Source of the DNA: Caryophanales bacterium UBA4100
Lineage (GTDB): Bacteria; Bacillota; Bacilli; Paenibacillales; UBA4045
Direction of reading: 5' to 3'
DNA length: 8,983 bases
NCBI GenBank assembly: GCA_002383285.1
Contig: DFXU01000098.1
Location: 1-8,983 of the forward strand
Below, in pieces: positions 1 to 6,060 of the stretch. The position numbers were made by a program, and so were the translations under genes. The notes under the pieces were generated by a model. That model ran no database searches. It was not told the origin of the DNA and worked only from the letters and a program-made list of their open reading frames with translations. The stretch's first letter is position 1; each line of letters opens with the position of its first letter.

Positions 1-8
1 ACACTCAT
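1..8 (-). CDS. start of a further gene in the rib transcription unit, cut by the window edge
   Basis: On the minus strand an ATG at 8..6 is followed by AGT and GT, so only Met-Ser and part of a third codon are visible. It is preceded by a good ribosome binding site, AGAGGAG at 21..15, six bases before the ATG. It begins 26 bases after the ribH stop with no terminator between, so it is probably cotranscribed with the rib genes. Identity cannot be read from two codons. From gene order in relatives, scpA (chromosome segregation/condensation) or ribT are possible; this is a guess from context. Confidence 0.5.
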
Positions 9-34
9 GATTTACTCCTCTAAGAAGCTCAGAA

Positions 35-502
35 TTATTGGAACTGCTTAACTAGATTAGCCATCTCGATTGCGGTAACTGCTGCTTCCCAGCCCTTGTT
101 GCCTGCTTTTGTTCCAGCACGCTCAATGGCCTGTTCGATTGAATCTGTTGTTAATACCCCAAAGATAACTGGAATACCAGTCTTAAGCGATACACGCGCT
201 ACACCCTTAGCTACTTCTCCGCTTACAGATTGGAAATGGGGTGTAGATCCACGTGTTACCGCTCCTAGTGTAATAAACGCATCATACTTACCACTCTCAG
301 CCATCTTCTGTGCGATTAGTGAAATTTCATAGGCACCAGGCACCCATGCAACATCGATTTCATTCTCCTGTACACCATGTCGTTTAAGACCATCAAGTGC
401 ACCAGATAATAGCTTTCCTGAGATAAATTCGTTAAACCGTCCAACAACGATACCATACGTTAATTTTTCTGATATCAGCATACCCTCATATAGTTTATTC
501 AT
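35..502 (-). CDS. ribH: 6,7-dimethyl-8-ribityllumazine synthase
   Basis: RibH condenses 5-amino-6-ribitylamino-uracil with 3,4-dihydroxy-2-butanone 4-phosphate to give 6,7-dimethyl-8-ribityllumazine, the penultimate step of riboflavin synthesis. The 155-residue product has the usual family length. Visible hallmarks are GRFNEFI near residue 21 (aromatic F23 for substrate stacking), PGAYE at 55-59, GAVTRGSTPHF at 80-90 with the likely catalytic His89, and ERAGTKAGNKG from 127 with Arg128 at the phosphate-binding position. In Bacillus this enzyme forms an icosahedral shell around riboflavin synthase; that is family knowledge. The ATG is preceded by AAAGGAG with nine-base spacing. It is the fourth visible gene of the operon, 35 bases after ribBA, and should fall under the FMN riboswitch. 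Confidence 0.97.
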   Translation of the reverse strand: MNKLYEGMLISEKLTYGIVVGRFNEFISGKLLSGALDGLKRHGVQENEIDVAWVPGAYEISLIAQKMAESGKYDAFITLGAVTRGSTPHFQSVSGEVAKGVARVSLKTGIPVIFGVLTTDSIEQAIERAGTKAGNKGWEAAVTAIEMANLVKQFQ

Positions 503-537
503 TGTCCATTTCTCCTTTAATTTATATTAATTACGGT

Positions 538-1758
538 TTAGCTTCTAGTTTCCTTTAGGTTGAGTAAATGTCCCATCTTGTTCTTTTTGGTATTCATGTA
601 GATATCATTATCCTCGTTATACTCAACCTGGAGAGGTACTTGTTCTGCTACCTGTAGTCCGTAACCTTCCAATCCGACAATTTTACGTGGATTATTCGTA
701 AGTAAGCGAATTTGTTTAACACCCAAATCCTTGAGAATTTGCGCTCCAATTCCATAATCACGAAGATCAGGAGCAAACCCCAATTTAATATTCGCCTCTA
801 CCGTGTCCAATCCCTGCTCCTGCAGCTCATAAGCCTTCAATTTGTTGAGCAAGCCAATGCCTCGACCTTCTTGTCGTAGATAAACAATTACGCCTGAACC
901 CGCTTCATCAATTTGTTTCATTGCTGCATTAAGCTGTGGACCACAATCACATCGATGGGAATGAAACACATCGCCCGTCAAGCATTCCGAATGCATGCGA
1001 ACCAGTACAGGTAGATCACCGTCTATCTTCCCTTTTACAAGAGCTACATGCTCCTTATTATCGACCTCATTCGTATAACCTACTGTCGTGAATGTACCAT
1101 AATCTGTTGGCATCTTCACTTCAACGATCCGCTGTACCAGCTTCTCCTTCTCATTACGATAACGAATGAGATCCTGTATAGATATCAATTTGAGATCATG
1201 CTTCTTCGCGAGCTTATGAAGATCAGGTAATCTTGACATAGTCCCGTCTTCATTAATAATTTCACATATGACTGCTGCTGGATAAGAGCCGCACATGATA
1301 GCTAAGTCTACTGCTGCTTCTGTATGTCCAGCTCTTCTTAATACGCCTCCCTTCTTGGCAATTAACGGGAAGATATGACCTGGTCTACGGAAGTCCGATG
1401 GTTTCGTATTCGGTAGGATAAGTGATTTTACCGTTCTCGATCTCTCAGGTGCAGATATACCTGTGGCAGTATCGTGGAAATCTACAGATACTGTGAAATT
1501 GGTTCCGTGGGCATCGGTATTCTGAGCAACCATTAATGGCAATTCTAGTTCAGCAGCTCGTTCACCTGTAATTGGCACACATACCAGCCCTCGCCCTTCA
1601 CTAATCATGAAGTTAATCACTTCCGGTGTTGCCTTATCAGCTAGTGCAATAAAATCCCCTTCATTCTCCCTATCTTCATCATCAACTACAATAATCACTT
1701 TGCCGAGGATCAGATCGTAGATAGCCGATTCGATGGAATCCAATTTAATATTATTCAT
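538..1758 (-). CDS. ribBA: bifunctional 3,4-dihydroxy-2-butanone 4-phosphate synthase / GTP cyclohydrolase II
   Basis: This fusion supplies both precursors of riboflavin. The N-terminal RibB domain (about residues 5-202) makes 3,4-dihydroxy-2-butanone 4-phosphate from ribulose 5-phosphate; it shows DDEDRENEGD at 26-35, RRPGH at 124-128 and RAGHTEA at 142-148, the acidic and His positions that bind metal and substrate. The C-terminal RibA domain (about 207-400) opens GTP; it shows the zinc site SECLTGD (Cys259) and HSHRCDCGPQ (Cys270, Cys272), then LRQEGRGIGL at 294-303 and the TNNPRK motif at 354-359. Both active sites look intact and 406 residues fits bifunctional RibBA. The ATG follows AAGGAGG by eight bases. 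It starts 24 bases after the ribE stop. Confidence 0.97.
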   Translation of the reverse strand: MNNIKLDSIESAIYDLILGKVIIVVDDEDRENEGDFIALADKATPEVINFMISEGRGLVCVPITGERAAELELPLMVAQNTDAHGTNFTVSVDFHDTATGISAPERSRTVKSLILPNTKPSDFRRPGHIFPLIAKKGGVLRRAGHTEAAVDLAIMCGSYPAAVICEIINEDGTMSRLPDLHKLAKKHDLKLISIQDLIRYRNEKEKLVQRIVEVKMPTDYGTFTTVGYTNEVDNKEHVALVKGKIDGDLPVLVRMHSECLTGDVFHSHRCDCGPQLNAAMKQIDEAGSGVIVYLRQEGRGIGLLNKLKAYELQEQGLDTVEANIKLGFAPDLRDYGIGAQILKDLGVKQIRLLTNNPRKIVGLEGYGLQVAEQVPLQVEYNEDNDIYMNTKKNKMGHLLNLKETRS

Positions 1759-1782
1759 GATGTTTCCCTCCTTCTATCTCAT

Positions 1783-2448
1783 TCAGATAAAACCGTTCTC
1801 TGCTAAGAAAGCAGTCGTTATGGGATTTTTCTTCTTGCTATTCGTGTCTGTTGATTGCTTATTATTCATCAGGTGCTCGATATATTTGCCCAGTATATCT
1901 GTCTCTAAGTTCACAGCAACACCAACACCTTTATCATTCAAGATCGTCTGAGCCAATGTATGAGGAATGATGGAAACGGTGAAGGTGGTTTCATCAGTTC
2001 GTACTACCGTTAAGCTTATGCCATCTATTGTGATCGAACCCCGGCCTATGATATATCTGAACATCTTCTTATCATCAGGTTCAATAGTATAGACTACGGC
2101 ATTCTCTTCATTATGTCTTGAACGAATAACTCCACAGCCATCGATATGACCCTGAACCATATGGCCACCAAAGCGTCCACCAGCCTGCATTGCTCTCTCT
2201 AAATTCACACGTGAACCATGATTTAGCTTAGATAAATTCGTCTGACGGAATGTCTCCGGCATAACATCAACGGAGAAGGTTGTGGAATCGAACGCGACAG
2301 CTGTTAGACATACTCCGTTTAGCGCAATGCTATCTCCTAAACGGATATCTTCGAGAACCTTACCTGCTTCAATAGTAAGCACCATCGATTGACCTTTGGA
2401 TTGAACAGAGCGTAAACTGCCAATCTCCTCTATGATTCCTGTGAACAT
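1783..2448 (-). CDS. ribE: riboflavin synthase, alpha chain
   Basis: This enzyme dismutates two molecules of dimethylribityllumazine into riboflavin and 5-amino-6-ribitylamino-uracil. The 221-residue protein has the family's two tandem beta-barrel repeats. The first opens with MFTGIIEEIG and contains NGVCLT at 44-49; GGHMVQGHID at 94-103 begins the second, which has GISLTVV at 143-149. The C-terminus ends in FLAENGF, a segment often seen in this family. The start overlaps the end of ribD by 19 bases, so its weak ribosome binding site (AAGGGTGAG) lies inside ribD, which suggests translational coupling. Bacillus literature calls this gene ribE or ribB; ribE is used here. Confidence 0.96.
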   Translation of the reverse strand: MFTGIIEEIGSLRSVQSKGQSMVLTIEAGKVLEDIRLGDSIALNGVCLTAVAFDSTTFSVDVMPETFRQTNLSKLNHGSRVNLERAMQAGGRFGGHMVQGHIDGCGVIRSRHNEENAVVYTIEPDDKKMFRYIIGRGSITIDGISLTVVRTDETTFTVSIIPHTLAQTILNDKGVGVAVNLETDILGKYIEHLMNNKQSTDTNSKKKNPITTAFLAENGFI

Positions 2449-3566
2449 GTGCTCTCACCCTTCCAGCGATTAGATGGATAACCACTCACGCAGAAATTGT
2501 TATCGATTTGTTGAAGATTCATCTCTTCAAGACGAATTGCCTCGCTGATATTAGCTATTCCATCGAACACGAGAGCACCTGGTGCATCTTTTCCACCTAT
2601 GAACAGAGGAGCATAGAATAAGTAAATGTGATCAATAAGACCTGCCTCAAGCATAGAACCGTTCAACCTTCCGCCGCCCTCGAGAAGGACAGAGTTGATT
2701 TCTAACTTTCCAAGCTCCTGCATCGCCTGTTCTAGGTTTACATGAGGACCAGTACCACAACGAATAACCTCTAGTCCCCTAGCTTCTAATTCACTTTTCC
2801 GTTGTGATGAAGCTAATTCCGTGGTAAGGATAATCGTTCGATTCGCAATTGAAGTCTTAACGACTGTTGCTTCATTAGGTATTCTCAATTGACTATCCAC
2901 AATTATTCTTATCGGTTGAAGGCTCGGAACAGATAGCCTCGCACTCAAGCTTGGGTTATCTGCAATAACCGTTTCAATTCCAACCATAATTGCTTGATGC
3001 TGATGCCGCATCGTATGTACGAGCTGACGAGAAGCATCGTTAGATATCCACTTACTATCCCCTGTTCGAGACGCTATCTTACCATCTAAGGAGCAAGCAG
3101 TCTTCATCGTTACATAAGGTAAATGGGTTAGCATATATTTCTCGAAGATGAGGTTTAATGCTCTTGCTTCTTGTTCCATGACACCAACAACTACTTCCAT
3201 ACCGCTCTCCCGCAGCTTAGAAACTCCTGTTCCGGCTACTAATGGATTAGGATCTATAGTTGCAATAACGACTCGGCTTACCTTATCCCTTATGAGTCTC
3301 TCCACACAGGGTGGCGTCTTACCATGATGACTACAAGGCTCCAACGTAACATATACCGTAGCTCCCTCTGCGTCATCGCCAGCCATATTCAGTGCATGAA
3401 CCTCAGCGTGAGGTCCACCTCGCCGCAAGTGGGTACCGGTTCCAACAATGGCGCCATTCTTAACCACTACACATCCGACTACAGGATTGATATTGGTCTG
3501 CCCCCGTGCGGTTTCCGCTAATTGCAGTGCAAGTCTCATGTAGTATTGATCATTGATAACATCCAG
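2430..3566 (-). CDS. ribD: bifunctional riboflavin deaminase-reductase, probable CTG start
   Basis: RibD deaminates the pyrimidine made from GTP and then reduces its ribosyl side chain, giving 5-amino-6-ribitylamino-uracil 5'-phosphate. Numbered from the first ATG (3539), the deaminase domain shows the zinc site HAEVHA (44-49) and PCSHHGKTPPC (68-78, Cys69 and Cys78). The reductase domain has YVTMKTACSLDGKIA (142-156), GDSKWIS (160-166) and LLEGGGRLNG (285-294). That ATG gives 369 residues, but no ribosome binding site lies near it and the family's conserved YYM-LAL start is cut. The frame is open further up, to a TAG at 3589..3587, with no ATG, GTG or TTG. A CTG at 3566..3564, eight bases after AAGGGGG, would give 378 residues beginning (M)DVINDQYYMRLALQLA. 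I chose that start; the product is certain, the start is not. Confidence 0.93.
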   Translation of the reverse strand: MDVINDQYYMRLALQLAETARGQTNINPVVGCVVVKNGAIVGTGTHLRRGGPHAEVHALNMAGDDAEGATVYVTLEPCSHHGKTPPCVERLIRDKVSRVVIATIDPNPLVAGTGVSKLRESGMEVVVGVMEQEARALNLIFEKYMLTHLPYVTMKTACSLDGKIASRTGDSKWISNDASRQLVHTMRHQHQAIMVGIETVIADNPSLSARLSVPSLQPIRIIVDSQLRIPNEATVVKTSIANRTIILTTELASSQRKSELEARGLEVIRCGTGPHVNLEQAMQELGKLEINSVLLEGGGRLNGSMLEAGLIDHIYLFYAPLFIGGKDAPGALVFDGIANISEAIRLEEMNLQQIDNNFCVSGYPSNRWKGESTCSQES

Positions 3567-3574
3567 CGGATTAA

Positions 3575-3586
3575 CCCCCTTCTCCT
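3575..3586 (-). promoter_or_regulatory. ribosome binding site that decides the ribD start
   Basis: AGGAGAAGGGGG on the minus strand is a strong purine-rich Shine-Dalgarno stretch. Its end is 8 bases from the in-frame CTG at 3566, 12 bases from an out-of-frame ATG at 3562, and 35 bases from the in-frame ATG at 3539. The spacing therefore favours the CTG over the usual ATG as the ribD start. Confidence 0.65.
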
Positions 3587-3720
3587 AATAAAGAAATTGT
3601 GACTAATATTACTAACATACATGATCCGCGCTGCTAAGAGAGTGATAAAAATCATACATTTCTTCCAGATGCCCACCCTGCTACCCATACACTTGCAACC
3701 TGTAGAACAACCTGAACATT

Positions 3721-3752
3721 AAAAAAAACGCCCTCCAGCTTTAGCCGGGGGC
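3721..3752 (-). terminator. intrinsic terminator of the FMN riboswitch leader
   Basis: On the minus strand GCCCCCGGC, loop TAAA, then GCTGGAGGGC forms a GC-rich stem with one bulged A, followed by CG and eight T residues. It lies about 110 bases after the FMN aptamer and about 135 bases before the ribD ribosome binding site. It is the expected off-switch when FMN binds. GGGGC in the aptamer's 5' strand (4000..3996) is complementary to GCCCC in the terminator's 5' arm, a plausible antiterminator pairing; that pairing is inferred. Confidence 0.85.
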
Positions 3753-3792
3753 ATTATTGGGAATTTCACACGGTAATACAAAGTAAACTTGA

Positions 3793-3817
3793 CTTTCTTC
3801 ACCTAATGTGAAAAAAA
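3793..3817 (-). other. leader hairpin that pairs a U tract
   Basis: In the RNA, UUUUUUUCAC pairs with GUGAAGAAAG around a five-base loop, giving about ten pairs including two G-U. It takes up the seven-U run that follows the preceding small hairpin, so that run may not act as a terminator tail. The same UUUCACA can also pair with UGUGAAA just upstream of the leader terminator (about 3764..3770). It is probably part of the riboswitch expression platform. Confidence 0.4.
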
Positions 3818-3824
3818 GTACAAG

Positions 3825-3840
3825 CCCTATCGTAATAGGG
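3825..3840 (-). other. small hairpin just after the FMN aptamer
   Basis: CCCTAT, loop TACG, ATAGGG is a perfect six-pair stem in the rib leader, extendable past one mismatch by A-U and G-U pairs. It sits between the aptamer and the U-tract hairpin. It could be a pause site or a piece of the switching structure; no function is shown. Confidence 0.4.
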
Positions 3841-3859
3841 ATTACCTAGTCCGTGCATT

Positions 3860-4004
3860 CTTCTCCCATCCAGACTGTAACTGTCGGCCCTGGAATTTCA
3901 CCAGATCCACCGTTCACCAATACTGGTGACCGGGTCACGGACTAAGGCTCGGATTCTCATCCGAACACATCACCGCCGGTAGGGATTTCCACCCTGCCCC
4001 GAAG
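3860..4004 (-). ncRNA. FMN riboswitch aptamer (RFN element) controlling the rib operon
   Basis: Read on the minus strand, the hallmark pieces appear in order: CTTCGGGGCAGGG, GGAAATCCCTACCGGCGGT, a variable hairpin around CGGAT/ATCCG with GAGCC, GTCCGTGACCCG, GGTGGATCTGGTGAAATTCC, GGGCCGACAGT, and AGTCTGGATGGGAGAAG, which closes the outer stem with the 5' end. This is the RFN element, which binds flavin mononucleotide and in Bacillales usually ends transcription early when FMN is plentiful. It lies between a good promoter and ribD, followed by a leader terminator, so transcriptional attenuation is the likely mechanism. The 145-base length fits the class. Confidence 0.97.
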
Positions 4005-4023
4005 AATGACTAATATCAGAAAT

Positions 4024-4052
4024 ATTATACATAGACAATGTAGAAATGTCTA
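4024..4052 (-). promoter_or_regulatory. sigma-A type promoter of the rib operon
   Basis: TAGACA (4052..4047, five of six to TTGACA), a 17-base spacer and TATAAT (4029..4024, perfect) form a strong vegetative promoter. Transcription would begin near 4016, about a dozen bases before the FMN aptamer, as expected for a riboswitch leader. The -35 hexamer and part of the spacer form the dyad TAGACA, nine bases, TGTCTA. Confidence 0.85.
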
Positions 4053-4117
4053 TACGATTTCATACATCAATACTCAAATAGATATGAAGTATGCTTCTAG
4101 GAGCGTATAGTCGACGT

Positions 4118-4156
4118 AAAAAAAGCGTTAGAGCAGATAATCCCACCCAAACGCTT
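4118..4156 (-). terminator. intrinsic terminator after ppiB
   Basis: AAGCGTT (4156..4150) and AACGCTT (4129..4123) are inverted repeats separated by 20 bases. The stem can extend by a few G-C and G-U pairs past a T-T mismatch, and its last T bases run into a further T stretch ending at 4118. It begins about 15 bases after the ppiB stop and separates lysA-ppiB from the rib operon. The large loop makes it less certain than the other two terminators. Confidence 0.65.
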
Positions 4157-4171
4157 CTAGATATTAAACTA

Positions 4172-4603
4172 CTAAGCCTCGACAACCTCTACCTTCTCCA
4201 TCTTATCTCGGCCTTTAATCGCATCTACGTTCTCCATACCAGACACAACAACACCGAATGTTGTATGTTGACCGTCTAGATGCGGCTGAGGGCCGTAACA
4301 GATATAAAACTGACTTCCACCCGTATTGCGACCCGCATGTGCCATTGCCAGTGTTCCACGAACATGCTTGTTCGGGTTAATCTCGCAATCGATTTGGTAG
4401 CCTGGGCCACCCGTACCAGTACCCGTAGGACAACCTCCTTGAGCCATGAAACCAGGGATAACACGGTGGAATACCAATCCGTTATAGAAGCCTTGATTTG
4501 CTAACTTCTCAAAATTTGCTACGGTATTCGGTGCATCATTCTCGAATAAATCAATAACGATCTCTGCACCATTCTCCATTGTAATTTTCGCTTGCTTACC
4601 CAT
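4172..4603 (-). CDS. ppiB: cyclophilin-type peptidyl-prolyl cis-trans isomerase
   Basis: A 143-residue, single-domain cytoplasmic cyclophilin with no signal peptide or membrane segment, the usual size of bacterial PpiB. It catalyses cis-trans isomerisation of proline peptide bonds during folding. The core motif FHRVIPGFMAQGG spans 45-57 (catalytic Arg47, with Phe52, Met53 and Gln55). GGSQFYI follows at 95-101 and HLDGQHTTFG at 108-117. The position of human cyclophilin A Trp121 is His108 here, which in other bacterial cyclophilins goes with weak cyclosporin binding; that is an inference. The ATG follows AAGGAG by nine bases. It lies 34 bases after lysA without a terminator, so the two are probably cotranscribed. 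ppiB also lies near the rib genes in B. subtilis. Confidence 0.95.
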   Translation of the reverse strand: MGKQAKITMENGAEIVIDLFENDAPNTVANFEKLANQGFYNGLVFHRVIPGFMAQGGCPTGTGTGGPGYQIDCEINPNKHVRGTLAMAHAGRNTGGSQFYICYGPQPHLDGQHTTFGVVVSGMENVDAIKGRDKMEKVEVVEA

Positions 4604-4637
4604 TGATACATTTCTCCTTCTCGCAGGCTGTGTTAAA

Positions 4638-5978
4638 TTAATTCGCAGCTGCTGTTGATATTGTTTGCTGTAATCGTTCCGGAATCAAATCATTATCGAC
4701 TATGTTATCGTGCGACTCACGTTGAACGACAAGATCCGCTTGACCAGCTTGAACGAACACAACCGCTGGGCGGCGAATTCGATTATAGTTGCTGGCCATC
4801 GCATAATTATAAGCTCCCGTGCACGATACTGCAAGAATGTCGCCTGATTTGGTCTTCGGTAATGACAAATCCCAGATCAGCATATCACCACTCTCACAGG
4901 CTTTACCGGCGATTGATACCACTTCCTCATTCGCTTCATTCGCTCGGTTAGCGAGCATTGCTTCATAGACCGATTCATATAAAGCTGGACGCGGATTATC
5001 CGTCATCCCACCATCAACAGCTACGTATTTGCGAATTCCAGGAATATCCTTATATGTGCCAATCGTATACAATGTTGTTCCAGCATCACCGACCATACTA
5101 CGACCTGGTTCAACCCAAATTTCGGGTAATGGGTAATTCGCATTACCGAAGCAATCCTTAATCGCATCAGTAATCGCCTTGACATACTCACTAATCTGAA
5201 GTGGTGTATCTCCCTCACTATACCGAATGCCAAAGCCTCCACCAAGATTGATCACCTTGAATGTGACATCAAGCTCGGAACGAATTTGAGTTGCGAATTC
5301 TGCTACACGCTCCGCGGCCATCCGGAAGCCTTCAACCTCGAAAATCTGTGAGCCTATATGAGAATGGATACCTAGAATTTCAATATTCGTAAGACCTTTA
5401 GCAGCTTCTACAGCTTGTTTCGCCTGACCATTACCTATATCGAATCCAAATTTCGAATCGGTTTGACCTGTCGAGATGTATTCATGTGTATGAGCCTCAA
5501 CCCCTGGCGTTACACGGAACAGCACCTTCACTCTACGGCCCTTCTGCCCAGCAATTTCATTCAAGAGATGTAATTCTGTAAAATTATCTACAACAAAGCA
5601 TCCTATCCTTGCATCAACAGCCATCTCGATCTCAAACGGGGATTTATTGTTGCCGTGAAAGTGAATACGTTCAACTGGAAAGCCTGATTTAAGTGCCGTA
5701 TACAATTCTCCATCAGAAACAACATCCAATGATAATCCTTCTTGCTCTGCAAGCTTACACATGGCCATTACACAGAACGCCTTGCTCGCATAAGCAACCT
5801 GAAATCTTAACCCCGAAGCCTCGAAGGCCTTCGTAAATTCACGAGCACGCTGTCGAATTAGCGCCTCGTCCATGACATATAGTGGTGTACCATATTGCTC
5901 TACAAGTTTTGTTGCATCACAGCCACCGATTTCTAAGTGCCCTCGTCCATTAATACGACTTGTCCCATGAAGATACAT
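4638..5978 (-). CDS. lysA: diaminopimelate decarboxylase
   Basis: LysA is a PLP enzyme that decarboxylates meso-diaminopimelate to L-lysine, the last step of lysine synthesis. At 446 residues it matches the family. The PLP-binding lysine is Lys66 in VAYASKAFCV. HSHIGSQI at 205-212, NLGGGFGI at 244-251 and EPGRSMVGDAGT at 290-301 hold the phosphate- and substrate-binding residues, and CESGDML at 361-367 carries the Cys that completes the active site across the dimer. GAYNYAMASNYN at 388-399 is the conserved C-terminal segment. The ATG follows AGGGGG by 11 bases. It lies directly downstream of spoVAF, an arrangement also found in B. subtilis. No lysine riboswitch fits the 82-base gap before it. 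Confidence 0.97.
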   Translation of the reverse strand: MYLHGTSRINGRGHLEIGGCDATKLVEQYGTPLYVMDEALIRQRAREFTKAFEASGLRFQVAYASKAFCVMAMCKLAEQEGLSLDVVSDGELYTALKSGFPVERIHFHGNNKSPFEIEMAVDARIGCFVVDNFTELHLLNEIAGQKGRRVKVLFRVTPGVEAHTHEYISTGQTDSKFGFDIGNGQAKQAVEAAKGLTNIEILGIHSHIGSQIFEVEGFRMAAERVAEFATQIRSELDVTFKVINLGGGFGIRYSEGDTPLQISEYVKAITDAIKDCFGNANYPLPEIWVEPGRSMVGDAGTTLYTIGTYKDIPGIRKYVAVDGGMTDNPRPALYESVYEAMLANRANEANEEVVSIAGKACESGDMLIWDLSLPKTKSGDILAVSCTGAYNYAMASNYNRIRRPAVVFVQAGQADLVVQRESHDNIVDNDLIPERLQQTISTAAAN

Positions 5979-6060
5979 CCGAATATGTTCCCCCTAAAAA
6001 TTCAGCTTATAAGAATACTCTTAAATTTAACATATTCTACTCAACAAAAACAAGACACTA
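5979..6060 (-). other. spoVAF-lysA intergenic region
   Basis: This AT-rich gap has no clear terminator. A weak promoter candidate is TTGTTT (6053..6048), 17 bases, TTAAAT (6030..6025). An imperfect palindrome, TAAGAATACTCTTA on the plus strand (6010-6023, all but the two bases flanking the centre symmetric), lies between that candidate and lysA. lysA may be read from its own promoter, from spoVAF readthrough, or both; the sequence does not decide. Confidence 0.3.

Noticed and set aside
3811..3840. Second intrinsic terminator (CCCTAT/ATAGGG hairpin followed by seven U)
   Set aside because: The U run starts seven bases after the short stem and is itself paired in the next hairpin, so it does not look like a working terminator.
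4091..4279. Plus-strand ORF across the ppiB terminator
   Set aside because: It runs through a terminator and the antisense of ppiB and has no recognisable features.
4655..5161. Plus-strand ORFs across lysA
   Set aside because: They lie opposite a clearly real gene, have no ribosome binding sites and show no recognisable protein features; they are shadows of lysA.
6025..6053. Sigma-A promoter for lysA (TTGTTT, 17 bases, TTAAAT)
   Set aside because: Matches to both hexamers are weak in an AT-rich gap; noted in the intergenic entry but not called as a promoter.
5979..6060. Lysine riboswitch (L box) before lysA
   Set aside because: The gap is only 82 bases, too short for the lysine aptamer, and none of its conserved pieces were seen.
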